64,000 bases of DNA, from positions 62,001 to 126,000 of the forward strand of contig WMKJ01000014.1 in NCBI GenBank assembly GCA_009733715.1, written 5' to 3'. Both the position numbers and the translations under genes were made by a program. Source of the DNA: Herpomyces periplanetae (Eukaryota > Ascomycota > Laboulbeniomycetes > Herpomycetales > Herpomycetaceae). A model generated the notes under the pieces. It was not told the DNA's origin and did not search any database. It saw only the letters and a list, made by a program, of their open reading frames with translations. Below are positions 22,512 to 33,936 of the stretch, in pieces (position 1 is the stretch's first letter; the number at the start of each line of letters is the position of its first letter).

Positions 22512-24238
22512 TTAGAGAACTTGAACGCCACGAAATAAGCCGCGGGAAAAAACCATAAATAGCGCACGAAGAAGGTTGGAATTGTTGAGTGAAAGGTCAA
22601 AACTCAAGAATGTCATGGTGAATAGCGAAGCTAAATAGGATAAGCTAACCGAACCATGTTAAGTAATGTAAACATCATGCTTACCAAGACCGCACAGAAT
22701 AAACTTGGAGTTCCTCCAAGAAATCAAGATGGGTAGTAACAGGGTTAATGGAACACCGTAAATCGCAATCAACCAGATAGTGCTAAAAATTCGGGAGGCG
22801 CGATTAAGTAAACAGTTTATCGAATCAGCTTTTGATAAGAATCCGCCGTAAGTTTTCTCAATTTGCTCGTGTTTTTCCAACACTTGGGCCGCAGAATGCT
22901 TCATATTTTCGACGGAAGCATTGACGGAAAGCGTGAAGTTGTCAAGAATAATGTGCAAACTTTCAGCAATCATGGTCGACATTTTAATTATTTGTGACGT
23001 CATATCTTCCATCGTAGTCAATGAATTCTGAAGTTTTGAGGCAGATTCAACATTGCTGGAGAGCTCATTCTGAGCTTCTGATGCTTTGGCGGATATTATT
23101 TTTAATAAATTTTGAGTTTTTTTGGCGGAGTTCAAGTTCTATTGAATGAATTAGCTAATGGGTAGAAATTGGACGTGAATTATTAGAAAAATTGGGGAGA
23201 ACTGACCTTTTCAAGGAGAGTGTTAACTTCGATAGTACGACCGAATAATGATTCAAGACTGGTGGAGCATGACTTTAAGAAATTGTCAAACCACTCACGG
23301 TGGTTTAGACGGTCTTTTTCCATTTGGGTGTTCATTTCTCGTCTCATTCGGTGAATTGCACCCTCAAATTTGGCGATAGCTGCCACGGCATCGAAGAGAC
23401 GAGAATTTACACTGTGGCTGTTTTCAGTCAGGGCACGATAAGTATCCAGCAAATTGTCTGTATGTGTATAATCATGGGAAAAAGTAAGTTAGTAAAAGAT
23501 TGAGGATTATACAAAAGTAGAGAAGTGCCGAATAATACCTTTGTCTAGAGAGATGCGGGCAGATTGACATACAATTCCCACGTTTTGTCTGGCATTGCTG
23601 TAGCTTGTCCAAGACTGGGGGGTTTGATGCAAGCTTTCTTGGCAGGATTTTAGTCCGTCTGAGGAAGAATTGGCACATTTGTGAGGGGGCTTGTTTCCGA
23701 TGAGTCGTGATATTAAGGAGTCCTCTTTACATGTATGTCGCATATCTAACTTTGAGCAGGTATGTGGTACATTAACACCGGCAGAGGTGAGTTCACATAT
23801 AGCTAATCGAACGGCGAATTCATCATGCAAAGTCTCCAGAGTGATTTCAGGGGAGGAGGGTTTTTGAGAATTGTCATCGGAATTAACACGTAGGGAAAGC
23901 TGATTACATGATCGTATAAGCTTATCAAAAGCGATACGACTACATGATGAAGAGTCATGTAAATTGGTGATTATTCCGACGGCTTTGTCCACCAAAGATA
24001 CATCTGTGTCGGAGATTAAAGTCTTTTGCAAATTGGTGAGTAAGTCATGAACAGAGGGAGAAGAATCTATTAGAGGGAGAAGGGATTTTGTGTGAGAAAA
24101 GATATTAAAGTGAGTGTATAAAAAAGGTAGAATAAGATGGAATAATGTACCGAAAGAGTTAGGGGAAGTTCCAATGGCAATACAAGTAAGTGTATTTACC
24201 ATTAAAAGCCAAAAATAAGGATGAATTAAAGGCGACAT
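22512..24238 (-). CDS. KAR5: Nuclear fusion protein Kar5 (Tht1-like)
   Basis: Four exons, 24238-23539, 23457-23207, 23138-22685 and 22630-22512, give 507 residues, close to the length of yeast Kar5. Kar5 sits in the nuclear envelope/ER and is needed for membrane fusion during karyogamy. Support: a hydrophobic N-terminal signal (MSPLIHPYFWLLMVNTLTC), the Cys-rich luminal domain (SSCSRIAFDKLIRSC, LAICELTSAGVNVPHTC, LHQTPQSWTSYSNARQNVG), a long coiled coil (NLNSAKKTQNLLKIISAKAS), then a membrane segment IWLIAIYGVPLTLLLPILIS and a second hydrophobic stretch supplied by exon 4 (FILCGLASLFTMTFLSF). Without exon 4 the protein would end at 22659 with only one membrane segment. The start is the first ATG in frame; a longer upstream frame lacks ATG. 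It shares a promoter region with HUL4. Confidence 0.82.
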
Positions 24239-25140
24239 TGGATGAAAAGGTTTGAAATAAATCGTGAGGGGGAGTGAGAAGAGTGATGAAGAAGATGAGA
24301 TGGAAGACAACTGTCAAGTGAAAGGAAATAGCAATTGAATAGTAGAAAAATAAAATGAGCGCGTGGAAATGATAAAATCGAAAGAATATCACGATAAACT
24401 GAAATTTATAAAAGTAAAGAGAAATCTTGCAATTTTAACAAATTTGGTATCAATTTATATAAATTTTCGCTTAATATTTAACAATTAGTAATCAAGAGAT
24501 CAGGATTGTGTGGATTGGGCAAAGAAAAGGCTAAAAGGGTGAATATTGAACAAGAAAGAAATACTGAGAATTCGTCCTAAAGCGCCAATATTCCACAAGA
24601 CACACCGACGCCCCTCGGGCACGTGGCCTGCTACCCGACGGTGTATGTGCTTACTAAGTGTGTGGCGATGTGGCGGTGTGCGGGTGTATAGGTTTGCGTG
24701 GCGGTGCGGTATCGTCGTGTATTGCTGGGTATTAATGTTAATTATGGTGTTAGCATGTATTAGTTCTCCCGTTCTTCTGCGTATTTATCTGCACCTTTGC
24801 TCGTTAGTCTACTCATTTACTCTTTCAGTTAATACCTCTTCTTATATCTTACTCTTTTCATGTATGGCTAACTCACCTCCCCTCCTTGCTCTCCTATAGC
24901 TACATCCCCATATTTCCCCTGGCTTTTCTGCCAAAATACTTCTTTACCAAAATTTAATCATCCTCTTTAATATCCTCATACTCTCATACAATTTATACGA
25001 TGTACAATACTAGATAGCATCTATTTTGAAAACTTTGTCAACACACGATTTAAATGTCAAGAATATTTCAATTCACTTTACATAGCTAAAGCAAAATTGT
25101 TGTTATGCAGTAACCCAAGCCTAAAGGAATAATCTTTAAA
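24239..25140. other. Divergent promoter region of KAR5 and HUL4 with a GC-rich island
   Basis: No gene. A GC-rich island at about 24598-24720, in AT-rich surroundings, holds a CACGTG core (24620-24625) and three GTGGCG words within 70 bases. The HUL4-proximal part (24760-25130) is pyrimidine-rich on the plus strand, like leaders of other plus-strand genes. Confidence 0.5.
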
Positions 25141-28100
25141 ATGAAATCAAATCCACGATCAACTTATCAGTCTGCTAATACCAGCAACGTGGACCTTTCA
25201 TCAGCAAACGAACTTGAATTAGCTTATCATCATCGAAGTTTACTCTTCCAGAACCTTGTTCGTCGGTTTGTGCCCTCCAATCTTCCCTTATTATATCTAT
25301 ACCCTTTTACTTAAAACTTTCCATGTTAACATCTCATAGTTTCATAGTTCAGTTATACTTTGGCTGCTCCGATCAATTCTGTAAAGCCCCAGTCTGTTAT
25401 GGATTTCGCAAGAATTCAGAAAATGAAAAATTTTCTCGTCCCCCCTTACACGCTGCCCGCATGATGGCATACTGTTTGGCCACCTCGTCAAACCCCTTTC
25501 ATTATATATGCCCCTCATCTCTCATCACATCATATTTAAATTTTGCCGATGACTTAGACGTCACCCCATCAGACAGTCAAGCATTCCTAAACGAATGGCT
25601 ACAATGGCCTTCCTGTTCACCTGAAATCGGCAAAAATGGACAAAGTATCGCAAAGGTAAATATAATTTTTCGTAAGATCTTCATGAATCTTACGGACAAT
25701 CGGGTGGTAAAATCCTTTTGGCTCCCCCGAAGGGTATTTGGGTTTTCTGCTCCCACAAGACATGAACTTCTCAAACCCCTCCGTGCGTACATAAACCTTT
25801 CCCCTGATATATCCAAGGAAGATTTACCCTTTTGTTATTCCTTACTGTTTACAACCTGCTTCAAAATTTTCGAAGCAGCTTCATCATCTCATATGTCGCT
25901 AAGCTATCCTATCCACTGTAGGTTTTTCAAGTCTAACCGCAATCCAGTACTTCAATCATAAAGCTAACCAGGCCAATCCAGCACAATCTTCCATGCACAT
26001 GTCGACAATTGCTGAATCCCAAGGCAAATTCTCCGTAAACGAGATCATCAAGGAAAAAGCGTTCACAATTATTCAGAGTAGTAGGCTAACGTATCAATCT
26101 ATGATTGATCTTCGGTCAATTCTAATAAATTTGCCAACTTCCACCTGTGCAGAACGTTACTGGAGGAATACATCATCAGAAGTCCCTGCATTTTACTGGT
26201 TTACTCGATTAAGTCTCGCAGAAGATCCTAATTCGGATGAAGTAAAAAGACAAATTAACAATTTTATATTTGTGAAACTCAGTAGACCTTCCAATTTACT
26301 TGAATCTTTTTCCATTGATCCTAGCGCCCAAGAATATAATCACATCAATGAATGTGACTTGTTCCAGTGCTTTCAAGGTTGGATCGCAGTCAAAGGCCCA
26401 GCAATTTATGATTATCTGTGGCATTCTGCAGTAACTCTTCAAAATCCTCCTCCGTACATTTTTCATGGTAAATCAACCATCAAGAGTACTCATTCCATCC
26501 ATAATTCCCGCTTCTCAGATCAGGTTAACCATTCCTTGCAAAATATGGAATCAGATAACTACTGGTCCAACGAGGACGCTTATCGATTGGTTTTAATAAT
26601 CATCCATGCACTGAGTGGAAGATTTGACCCTACTATGTGGCGAAAGTACGAGCAACAGATCCACGAATTGCGCACCAACGGATTTTTTCTTCCGAATATA
26701 ACCAAAAATAATGACAATAATGAACTGCATCGCGTACTTGATGAACTGGATTACAAGCCAGCAATTCGTTTATTCGAAACGTTAATTCGAAGTCTTGCCG
26801 CGAGAAGATGTCACGATGAAATTGCTTTACACACCTTAAGAGAGAACCCTTCTCGTGAAATAACGTATAGCGACCAAAACAATTCTCCACACATACTTTC
26901 CAAGAGCCATATCATGACATTGTTAATAAAGTACTTAGCGAATGCACCCGCTACAACTACCCATCCAAAGGTAAATTTGGAAACATGGAATGACCGTCGA
27001 TTATTCCTGTTGCAAACTATAATTAGTACCCTTCATACAGTATTCTTGTCAAGTTGGAACGGAAAATTACGAGTTAATCGCTGGTCCATCCCAGGTGGCG
27101 CTGTTGAAATACTTGAAGACCTGTATGAAAATCGGCGGATACTCGGTATTCCAGAAAGTCGATTCGTCATGGTACATTTGCACAAGCGTCTTGACTTTAT
27201 TGATTCTTTACAGCGATTCATGAAACAAAAGAGGAAAAGTGTCAATCACTTGAATTTATTGGAAAAACCATTTCTATTTCCAACCAGCGTATCGTACCAG
27301 TTATTTAGGATCCTCAATTATATGAAATTATATGATGCGTACACCAGATCAGGCTGCGAAATTTTCTTTTACCGCAAAATGATGGATTTTGCATCAGGTG
27401 GCTTACTACCTGAATGTTTGCAAAATTTTCGGCATAGTATTATAGAAGAAAAAATACAAATCGCCGTAAGCAAATTTCTCGTAGTGGACTGTCGCCGGAG
27501 TTGTATGGCTGAAGATGCTCTAGACCGTTTGTGGGGACGTGAACGTCGAGAGCTAAGTCGGCCGCTTAAAGTAAATCTGGGTTACCAAGAAGGTGAAGAA
27601 GGACTGGATATTGGGGGCGTTAGCAAGGAATTTTTTAATGCGGTTTTTTCCGAGGCATTTGATGTCCGTTACGGTTATTTCATCACTTATCCTGGGAGTC
27701 ATCTCAGTTACTTCCGTCCGGATTACTTTGGTAATTTGGCCCATTATGAACTATTGGGGCTGCTAGTTGGGTTAGCTTTGCGAAACGGCTGCACCATTCC
27801 TGTTCAGTTTCCCCTTGCTTTCTACATTAGAATACTCAATGTAGTTCCCGTATCAGCTCCATTCCAAATTGAAGATTGCTGGCCCGAACTTGCACGTGGT
27901 TTGCAAAGTTTGTTAGACTGGAAAGGTAACGTGGAAAAAGATATCTCACGCGAATACATTTACAGTTACGATGGGTTACAGGGCCCTGTACACATTAATA
28001 TGATAAATGGTAAAATAATCGAAGATTCTGCCCAAGTTGATAATGATTCAACCATTATGGTCACCAATGAAAATCGGGCAAAGTTTGTCCGCGATTACAT

Positions 28101-28572
28101 CCATTGGTTAACGTATGAGAGTGTAAAAACACAATTTTCGGCGTTTCAGAAGGGTTTATTTGCCGGGGTTGACAGTAAATTTCTCTCAGTTTTCACACCT
28201 GAAAGTTTATCACTCCTCGTTTCAGGAAATCCGCAAATCTCCGTGGATAAGTTGTATCTTGCTACCACGTATGAAGATGGTTATAAAATTGATACACCAC
28301 TCATTCAATGGTTCTGGGAAATCGTGTACACATTTGAACAAGATCAATTGCGTACGTTGCTAGAATTCGTTACTTCAAGTTCTCGTGTTCCAATGGGTGG
28401 AATTGAATCAATCAAGTTCAGTGTAGTGCGGGCTGGATCTGATACTGATCGTATTCCAAGCAGTATGACATGCTTCGGCAAATTATTGCTACCTGAGTAT
28501 GTTTCTAAGGAAAAGTTGGAGATGAAATTGAAGCTCGCACTAGAAAACAGTTTCGGGTTTGGTTCACTGTAA
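25141..28572 (+). CDS. HUL4: HECT-type E3 ubiquitin ligase, Hul4/UBE3A-like with AZUL domain
   Basis: A first exon begins at ATG 25141 (MKSNPRSTYQSANTSNVDLS) and ends near LVRRF at about 25274. The next exon starts near 25348 and ends at 25917; the last is 25982-28572. The second junction is firm (GTAGGT donor, CTAAC branch, in phase); the first is unresolved by a few bases. QLYFGCSDQFCKAPVCYGF with the later Cys residues is the zinc-binding AZUL domain of Ube3a/Hul4. The C-terminal HECT domain shows EEGLDIGGVSKEFFNAVFSE, HYELLGLLVGLALRNGCTIP and the catalytic motif MTCFGKLLLPEY, with the active Cys codon at 28471-28473, 33 residues from the end, as in the family. Hul4 acts in nuclear protein quality control; the exact substrate range is unknown. 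The stop is 47 bases from the convergent TFB3 stop. Confidence 0.9.
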
Positions 28573-28619
28573 CAAGGTCAATAACGGTGAACATTCATGC
28601 CCTATATATTCATGGGTAA

Positions 28620-29820
28620 TTATTTCATTGCGGAGCATTTTCCCGTTAGTTCGTCAGATAATATAGTCCCCAGTCCCGAGAATGCATCATTTAGAGCTCG
28701 TAGGTAAAAATCGCGCACTTGGTAGCCCCCTGCTAAATATATGTTTTCATGCCGCAGGGGTTCAAGGTAATCCCAGTAATAATGATCGTGAGGAACAAAG
28801 TAATCGTGCGCGTCAATGCGCAGTCCACCGAACGGATCTTGTTGAGAGGCTTGCTCGGGCTTATTATGCTTGGATGAAGCTGTTTTTAAACCTTTGAATG
28901 TGACAACGGGTAACGAACTATCAATTGAAATGTGGGAGGAAGATGATTTTTCTCGCTCACGATGGTAGGGTTTAAATGAACCTGATGAATTAGAGGTATT
29001 GTTACGGCGAGCAGATGTACGTTTTAAACGGGCTCGTGAGACATGTTGAGGACCGTTTGCGCCATCCAAAGGGTCACCAATTGAATTAACACCAGAGCGA
29101 CCATCCACTACATCGCCATCATCATAAGCAAAGGCGGTGTCTAATGATTCCTTGTGGATGGGTGAAAATTCCGTAGTATTAAGAGTATTTGATTCATCCG
29201 TGTTGGTGGATTTTTGCGTTTGTGAAAGTAGGCCACGCCGTGTAATATTTTCGTACATAGATAATTTTTTTTCCGTTTCTTCAACGTCCACTCCGTTGAT
29301 GAGGTTAAAGCTTAAATCTTCAACTTCATTTAAATAATTATTGTAATCATCCAGTGTTTCAAAATCATCTTCACAACGATTAAAACTATGTTAGAGAAAC
29401 AAATTAGTGACAACATAAGCTTAATGTGGGAAAAAATTCCATCTTAGTCCAGCGTACATTTTAGCGAGACGTCGACGGATGTCAACTTCACGTTCAATGG
29501 CAATAGTTTCGAAGGTTTGAGGTCGAAACTTTTGTCGCCGGAGTGTACGAACACAATCGGCTATTGGGCATAATCGAGGTCCGGCGCCGAATAACCTATC
29601 CACACAAGATTCACACATTTTATGATAACATTCGGAATTAATTAAAAATCTCATGTTTCGATTCAAATAACGAGATGATTTACACACGGGGCATTCATCT
29701 AAAAGATAAAACGATGACGGTTAGCATACACAATAAATAAATTTACGGAAAAGAGCATTGCATACTTGATTTATCCTCTAAACCATCTGCTGCTTCATCA
29801 GGAGTTTTTTCCGCAGACAT
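28620..29820 (-). CDS. TFB3: TFIIH/CAK assembly subunit Tfb3 (MAT1)
   Basis: Three exons, 29820-29766, 29698-29458 and 29385-28620, give 353 residues. Tfb3/MAT1 bridges the kinase module (Kin28/CDK7 and cyclin) to core TFIIH in transcription and repair. The N-terminal C3HC4 RING reads NECPVCKSSRYLNRN, INSECYHKMCESCVDRLF and RLCPIADCVRTLRRQKF. The RRRLAKIFNRCEDDF stretch, created by the second splice, and LDDYNNYLNEVEDLSFNLIN match the MAT1 long helix. Introns have GTATGC and GTACGC donors, TTTTAG and CATAG acceptors, and a CTAAC branch site in both. The C-terminal third is Ser/Arg-rich and then hydrophobic, as in MAT1 regions that contact the kinase. A CACGTG site lies at 29936-29941, 116 bases upstream of the start. 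Confidence 0.92.
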
Positions 29821-31143
29821 GATTTTTTGTCAGTGGACTGCAAATCATAAAATATATGTTAAAAGTACACGCACACCACAAATTCACATTGTGATCTCCC
29901 TCGACAATTCATCACTTTCACGAAATTCTTTACATCACGTGCTAGGTATCACAATTGGCGCCACACTCCCACCGCCCGACATTTATCCGTCTTAGTCATT
30001 CTATTTTACTAAGCCCCAGATTAGTCGCGTGATATAGTAGAAGAGTTTGAAGGAAGGATCTTAGCAGGAAAGTATATTAGTGGGCATAAGGAAAGAATGG
30101 CATTCGAAAAATGCTTAATGATGCTTGGATAGTAAAGTGATGCTATAATCGCTGATTTAGTTTGAATAACATGATTTTAATTTGATGCAGTTAAATTAGT
30201 ACAATTTATTATAGTAAATGTTAGTGTACTGTGTGTCGATATATATGATTCAGAGAAAAGTTTAAAGGGGTATGAAGTAATTGTTTGAATACAAAATGTT
30301 ACTGTTCTATCGTGCCTCGGAAAGTTTTTTGAAAATATTCACAAGGCCTAAAGCTGCAACGGGGGTTGATTATATAATAAAGTGCAAGTATCTTTTGGAT
30401 AGTAGTACAATGGAAATTGTGTGAATTTGGGATTCTGAGGGGAAAAACTAAACGTATTATTTATAAAATAATTAATGAATATCTATGGAAGTAAAAGACA
30501 TGATTAAGCATATTTTCGAGTAAATTAGCGTGAGCAATGAATTGAGTTAGACTAAACCCAACCATTTAATTTCAAGCCCATCAAACCCAGAGCTGGGTAG
30601 AAATGGCATAGTGAATTCAAGATAATGGCTAGTAAACTATGTTGGCAAAGAAAAAATTAGTTTTCAGCAAATGTTATTTGGGATAGTAATACTGTTCTAT
30701 TAGTGAAGGATTATTTTAATGCATCATTGAATAATATTTTTAATTATTCGCAAAACTAAGAGGTATTGTTAACTAATTCAGGTTAAGTATAAATGTTTTG
30801 CTCAATATCACGTGTCCATCACCAGCCCTCGTCCATCAAGATCCAACATGTCGTGTGTAGCATAAAATATTGAATCTATGATTAACCGAACTTGTCGACG
30901 GAAGCACATAATAATAGTTAATGACTAAGCAGATAATTGTGGGGAAGTTAGGGCTAATTTTACATTGGGATGATGGCGAGTTGTTCATGTGATACGTAAG
31001 GAGGTTTTTGAAGGATCGCGAGAAAATATTATATTCAAAGTGCACAGAAATGTATTAGTGAGTTAATGGGAAAGGTTATTTTACATTAAAATTTATTTAA
31101 TTAGAAAAACAGATTTTACGAAGCTATTACTTATCTTTACATC
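29821..31143. other. Divergent intergenic region of TFB3 and the BUD27-like gene
   Basis: AT-rich, no gene recognised. E-box cores occur at 29936-29941 and 30809-30814. Confidence 0.5.
29936..29941. promoter_or_regulatory. CACGTG E-box upstream of TFB3
   Basis: In the context CATCACGTGCTAG, 116 bases upstream of the TFB3 start codon. Seven of the eight positions match the TCACGTGA palindrome. Confidence 0.45.
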
Positions 31144-32984
31144 ATGACGACGCTTGATGATTTTCAAAGTGATGAAAATACAAGTTTTGAAAATTTCGAA
31201 ATACCGGAACCTGCACAACAAGATGCGTCGTCATACAGCTTTAACAAGCTGAAACGCGAGTGTGCAAAATTTGAATCTGCTCTGAAGTCTATGAATCAAA
31301 CTTTTAAGTATTGGATTAGCCTTGAAGTAGAGTTTGAAACGTTCAAAGAGGAACTCCTGTCAGTAGAACGGTCATGCACCCGTGAGCAAATTGTATAAAG
31401 TTATTTTCACTTGGCATATCATTTAAATTTACATTTGCTACGTATAGCGTTAAGCTAACGTTCAAGGGTAGATTGAGATAGTAACGAAATTAAAGTGTAC
31501 AATTTTGGATCAACAGGGTGGGTACGCGTATTTGTCAGTACATGTGATTTATTACGGGCGGCAGATTATTGACTGAGTTAACTAAACATTAACGCGCACT
31601 TTCAACCGACTTCTGCTAATGGGTTAAACAGCTGTAGCAAATATATTCAGCTGGAATGAACCTAATCCGGGGGAATTAACTAGAGACGAATACGTGTATA
31701 GGGTGGATACCCGGATTAAATGTGAGCTAGTTATCAATGCTAAATCTGCTTATCACGTGTATATCAACGGTTAACGGGATGGGAAAAAAGTTATTCAGGA
31801 AATAATTCGAAAAATTGCCAATGAGATTTGCGAGTTGCAGGATAAACTACGCAAGTTATTAATAGTATTAGAACCGTCTCGATATGATGAACAAGGACGA
31901 GAGCTTGTAGAAATTCGAGAAGAGTTAGATGAAAATGATAATGTTATATGTAAGTTTTGCGAACATGAGGGCGGGTGATTTTTCGGCGATAATTCTAATG
32001 AATCATTTTACGCCTAAAGCTAGCTCGGTTTCACGTGAAGCCGATCGAGAGAAGTTTCTGGAGGGTATCCTGGCGAAATCTGGATTGCTCGATAGCCCAA
32101 ATGTTGATTTAGAAAAGAAGCGCTTCAAAAATGCCGATAATGTAGGTGAGGCTATAAATGGGAAAATGGAGATACAACCAAATCGGAGTAGCGCCCGTGT
32201 AGTTAGATTTGCAGATGAATGCGGGGATAATCTGCAGCTTGAGAATTCGAGTCCGCGAGGAATTGGAACTACGCCGACCAGGGCAGGATTGTCGATGTCT
32301 TCAACCAGTACCAGTTCGTCCAACACACCACAATCTATACTTAAAAAGACAAGTCAGGTGCCATTGAGTACGGGTAATTCCAATACATGTGAATCATGGA
32401 AAGGAATGTTTCCGAATGGTGCTCGAGTGTTAGAACTTGACGATAATGATAATGTTATTCGTGCTACTGGACCGATTATACCAAAGGGAGAAACACCAGG
32501 AGAAAATACAATACGAAGAGAAATGTTGGATTACTTGCGCGAATCAATTGAACCAAACGGGAAGTGCAAAAGAGTAAATGAAACGGATAATTATGATAAT
32601 GTTAAAGCAGGAAAATCGGATGCCTTTAGCATAGATAGCAGTGATACCGATAGCGATAGTTGGCTTGAAGATGATGATGATGGTGACGATGATTTTATGA
32701 GTGATTTAGCAAGTATGCCGGATGAAGAAGCAATATTGAATATGGAAATGCCCGATGACGATGATGAAATAGTGGGAGGTCTAAATTCCAACGATGTGGA
32801 ATATAATCATGAAAATGGATCGGATAATTCAGAATCGGATTCGGAAAATGAGTTTGGAATGAGTTATCGACGACAAGTATCAGATGAAATCCACAAAGAA
32901 ATGGCAGAACTTGAAAGGAAGTTACAAGGATGGCTTAAAGCCAATGGACTGGCTAATTCATCTCAGGCATCACCACCGAAATGA
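31144..32984 (+). CDS. BUD27: Bud27/URI1-like unconventional prefoldin
   Basis: Likely exons are 31144-31392, 31799-31949 and 32020-32984. The last junction is firm: GTAAGT donor, CTAAT branch, and the join gives LVEIREELDENDNVI followed by SSSVS, a stretch I recall from fungal Bud27/URI proteins. The N-terminal part (KLKRECAKFESALKSMNQTF, KYWISLEVEFETFKEELL) and exon 2 (IRKIANEICELQDKLRKL) form the two prefoldin coiled-coil arms. Downstream come VVRFADE, SILKKTSQ and long acidic tracts, also usual for URI. Bud27 helps cytoplasmic assembly of RNA polymerases through Rpb5 and affects TOR-linked translation. The first intron (about 400 bases) is long for this locus and may hide another exon; a frame around 31640-31770 reads WNEPNPGELTRDEYVYRVDT. 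Identity is a judgement from motifs, without a search. Confidence 0.6.
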
Positions 32985-33936
32985 CTACCCTAGAGTTAAA
33001 CAACACATGATATAATAATGTTGTCAGTTAAACTATACAAATTTATCTTATAGTTTAACAGAATAGCATAAAATGGATGTTTTAGAGGCCAAACTTAAGG
33101 CCGGGATAATTTGATGAGATCTGAGGAACACAACTGTCATTGACAAAGGCGAAGTTGGGTAAATTTTGGGGCACTTAATAACGGACTATGAGAAGTATAC
33201 ACAAGAGTTGTGAGCCATTCTTTGCTGGGTACATGAAGGGTTCTGTTCGTCATGCCGTCCATCTTCGGCCCCCTCTCCCGACTTCTCCATACTCCGCCGG
33301 CTCGGCATCCCGTAATTCACGTGACTACGTGCTGGATCGCGATGTGGCGGTGGTGGCTTGTTGATGTGGCGATGCATGTTTTTGGGGGTTTGAGTGGATT
33401 TGGGTGTGGTGAGACACAAGGATTTATTGGCGCAACTGGTCATCAAGGGGTACGGGAGGAAGTTTTAGTTTTTGAAAGTTTATTTTTGCTATTACCCGAT
33501 CATTTTAACGGACAAACAGACTTTTACCAATTTTGTTTTAACCTAATGGGCTTTTTGCTCATATCTATAGTTCCCGTTTCTTCCTCGCCCTCGCCGCTTT
33601 TTTGAAATCTTGAATATCGCTATTTTGTCGATATTTATTCTTCGTGTTCCAAACATTCCTTTTCTAACCAGCATGTGCCCAAGACTCTGTGTGTATGTTG
33701 GTCGGGTGGGTATTTTCTTTGGATCGTTTAATTAGCGTGCGCGTATACATTAATTTTTAAATCGTATATACTGTGTCATACGTTTATAATTTTTCACCGT
33801 CTTACCGGAAAAGAAGAAAAACAAAAATTACTTCCCATCGCGTCGTTCTTCGCACTAGACTTGTTCAGTATAAGCCAACGTTAACTGAATTACTGTCAGA
33901 AAGTTAATAATAGGTCAATTGTCTGCATATGCTAGC
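32985..33936. other. Promoter region of RIF1 with a GC-rich island
   Basis: No gene. A GC-rich island at about 33238-33420 contains TCACGTGA (33317-33324) and repeated TGTGGCG words. The 117-codon plus-strand frame at 33252-33605 crosses it but has no domain and probably reflects base composition. Confidence 0.5.
33317..33324. promoter_or_regulatory. TCACGTGA palindrome in the RIF1 upstream GC island
   Basis: Perfect palindrome within AATTCACGTGACTACGTG, about 610 bases before the RIF1 ATG and flanked by TGTGGCG words. The combination of E-box and TGTGGCG recurs elsewhere in the window. Confidence 0.5.

Noticed and set aside
24159-24392. Alternative N-terminal exon for KAR5 in another frame (donor GTAAAT, acceptor CTAATAG)
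   Set aside because: It joins in phase but has no ATG in its frame; the uninterrupted frame from ATG 24238 already supplies a good signal peptide.
33252-33605. 117-codon plus-strand frame upstream of RIF1
   Set aside because: Follows the GC island and CT-rich leader; no recognisable domain; partly overlapped by an antisense frame.
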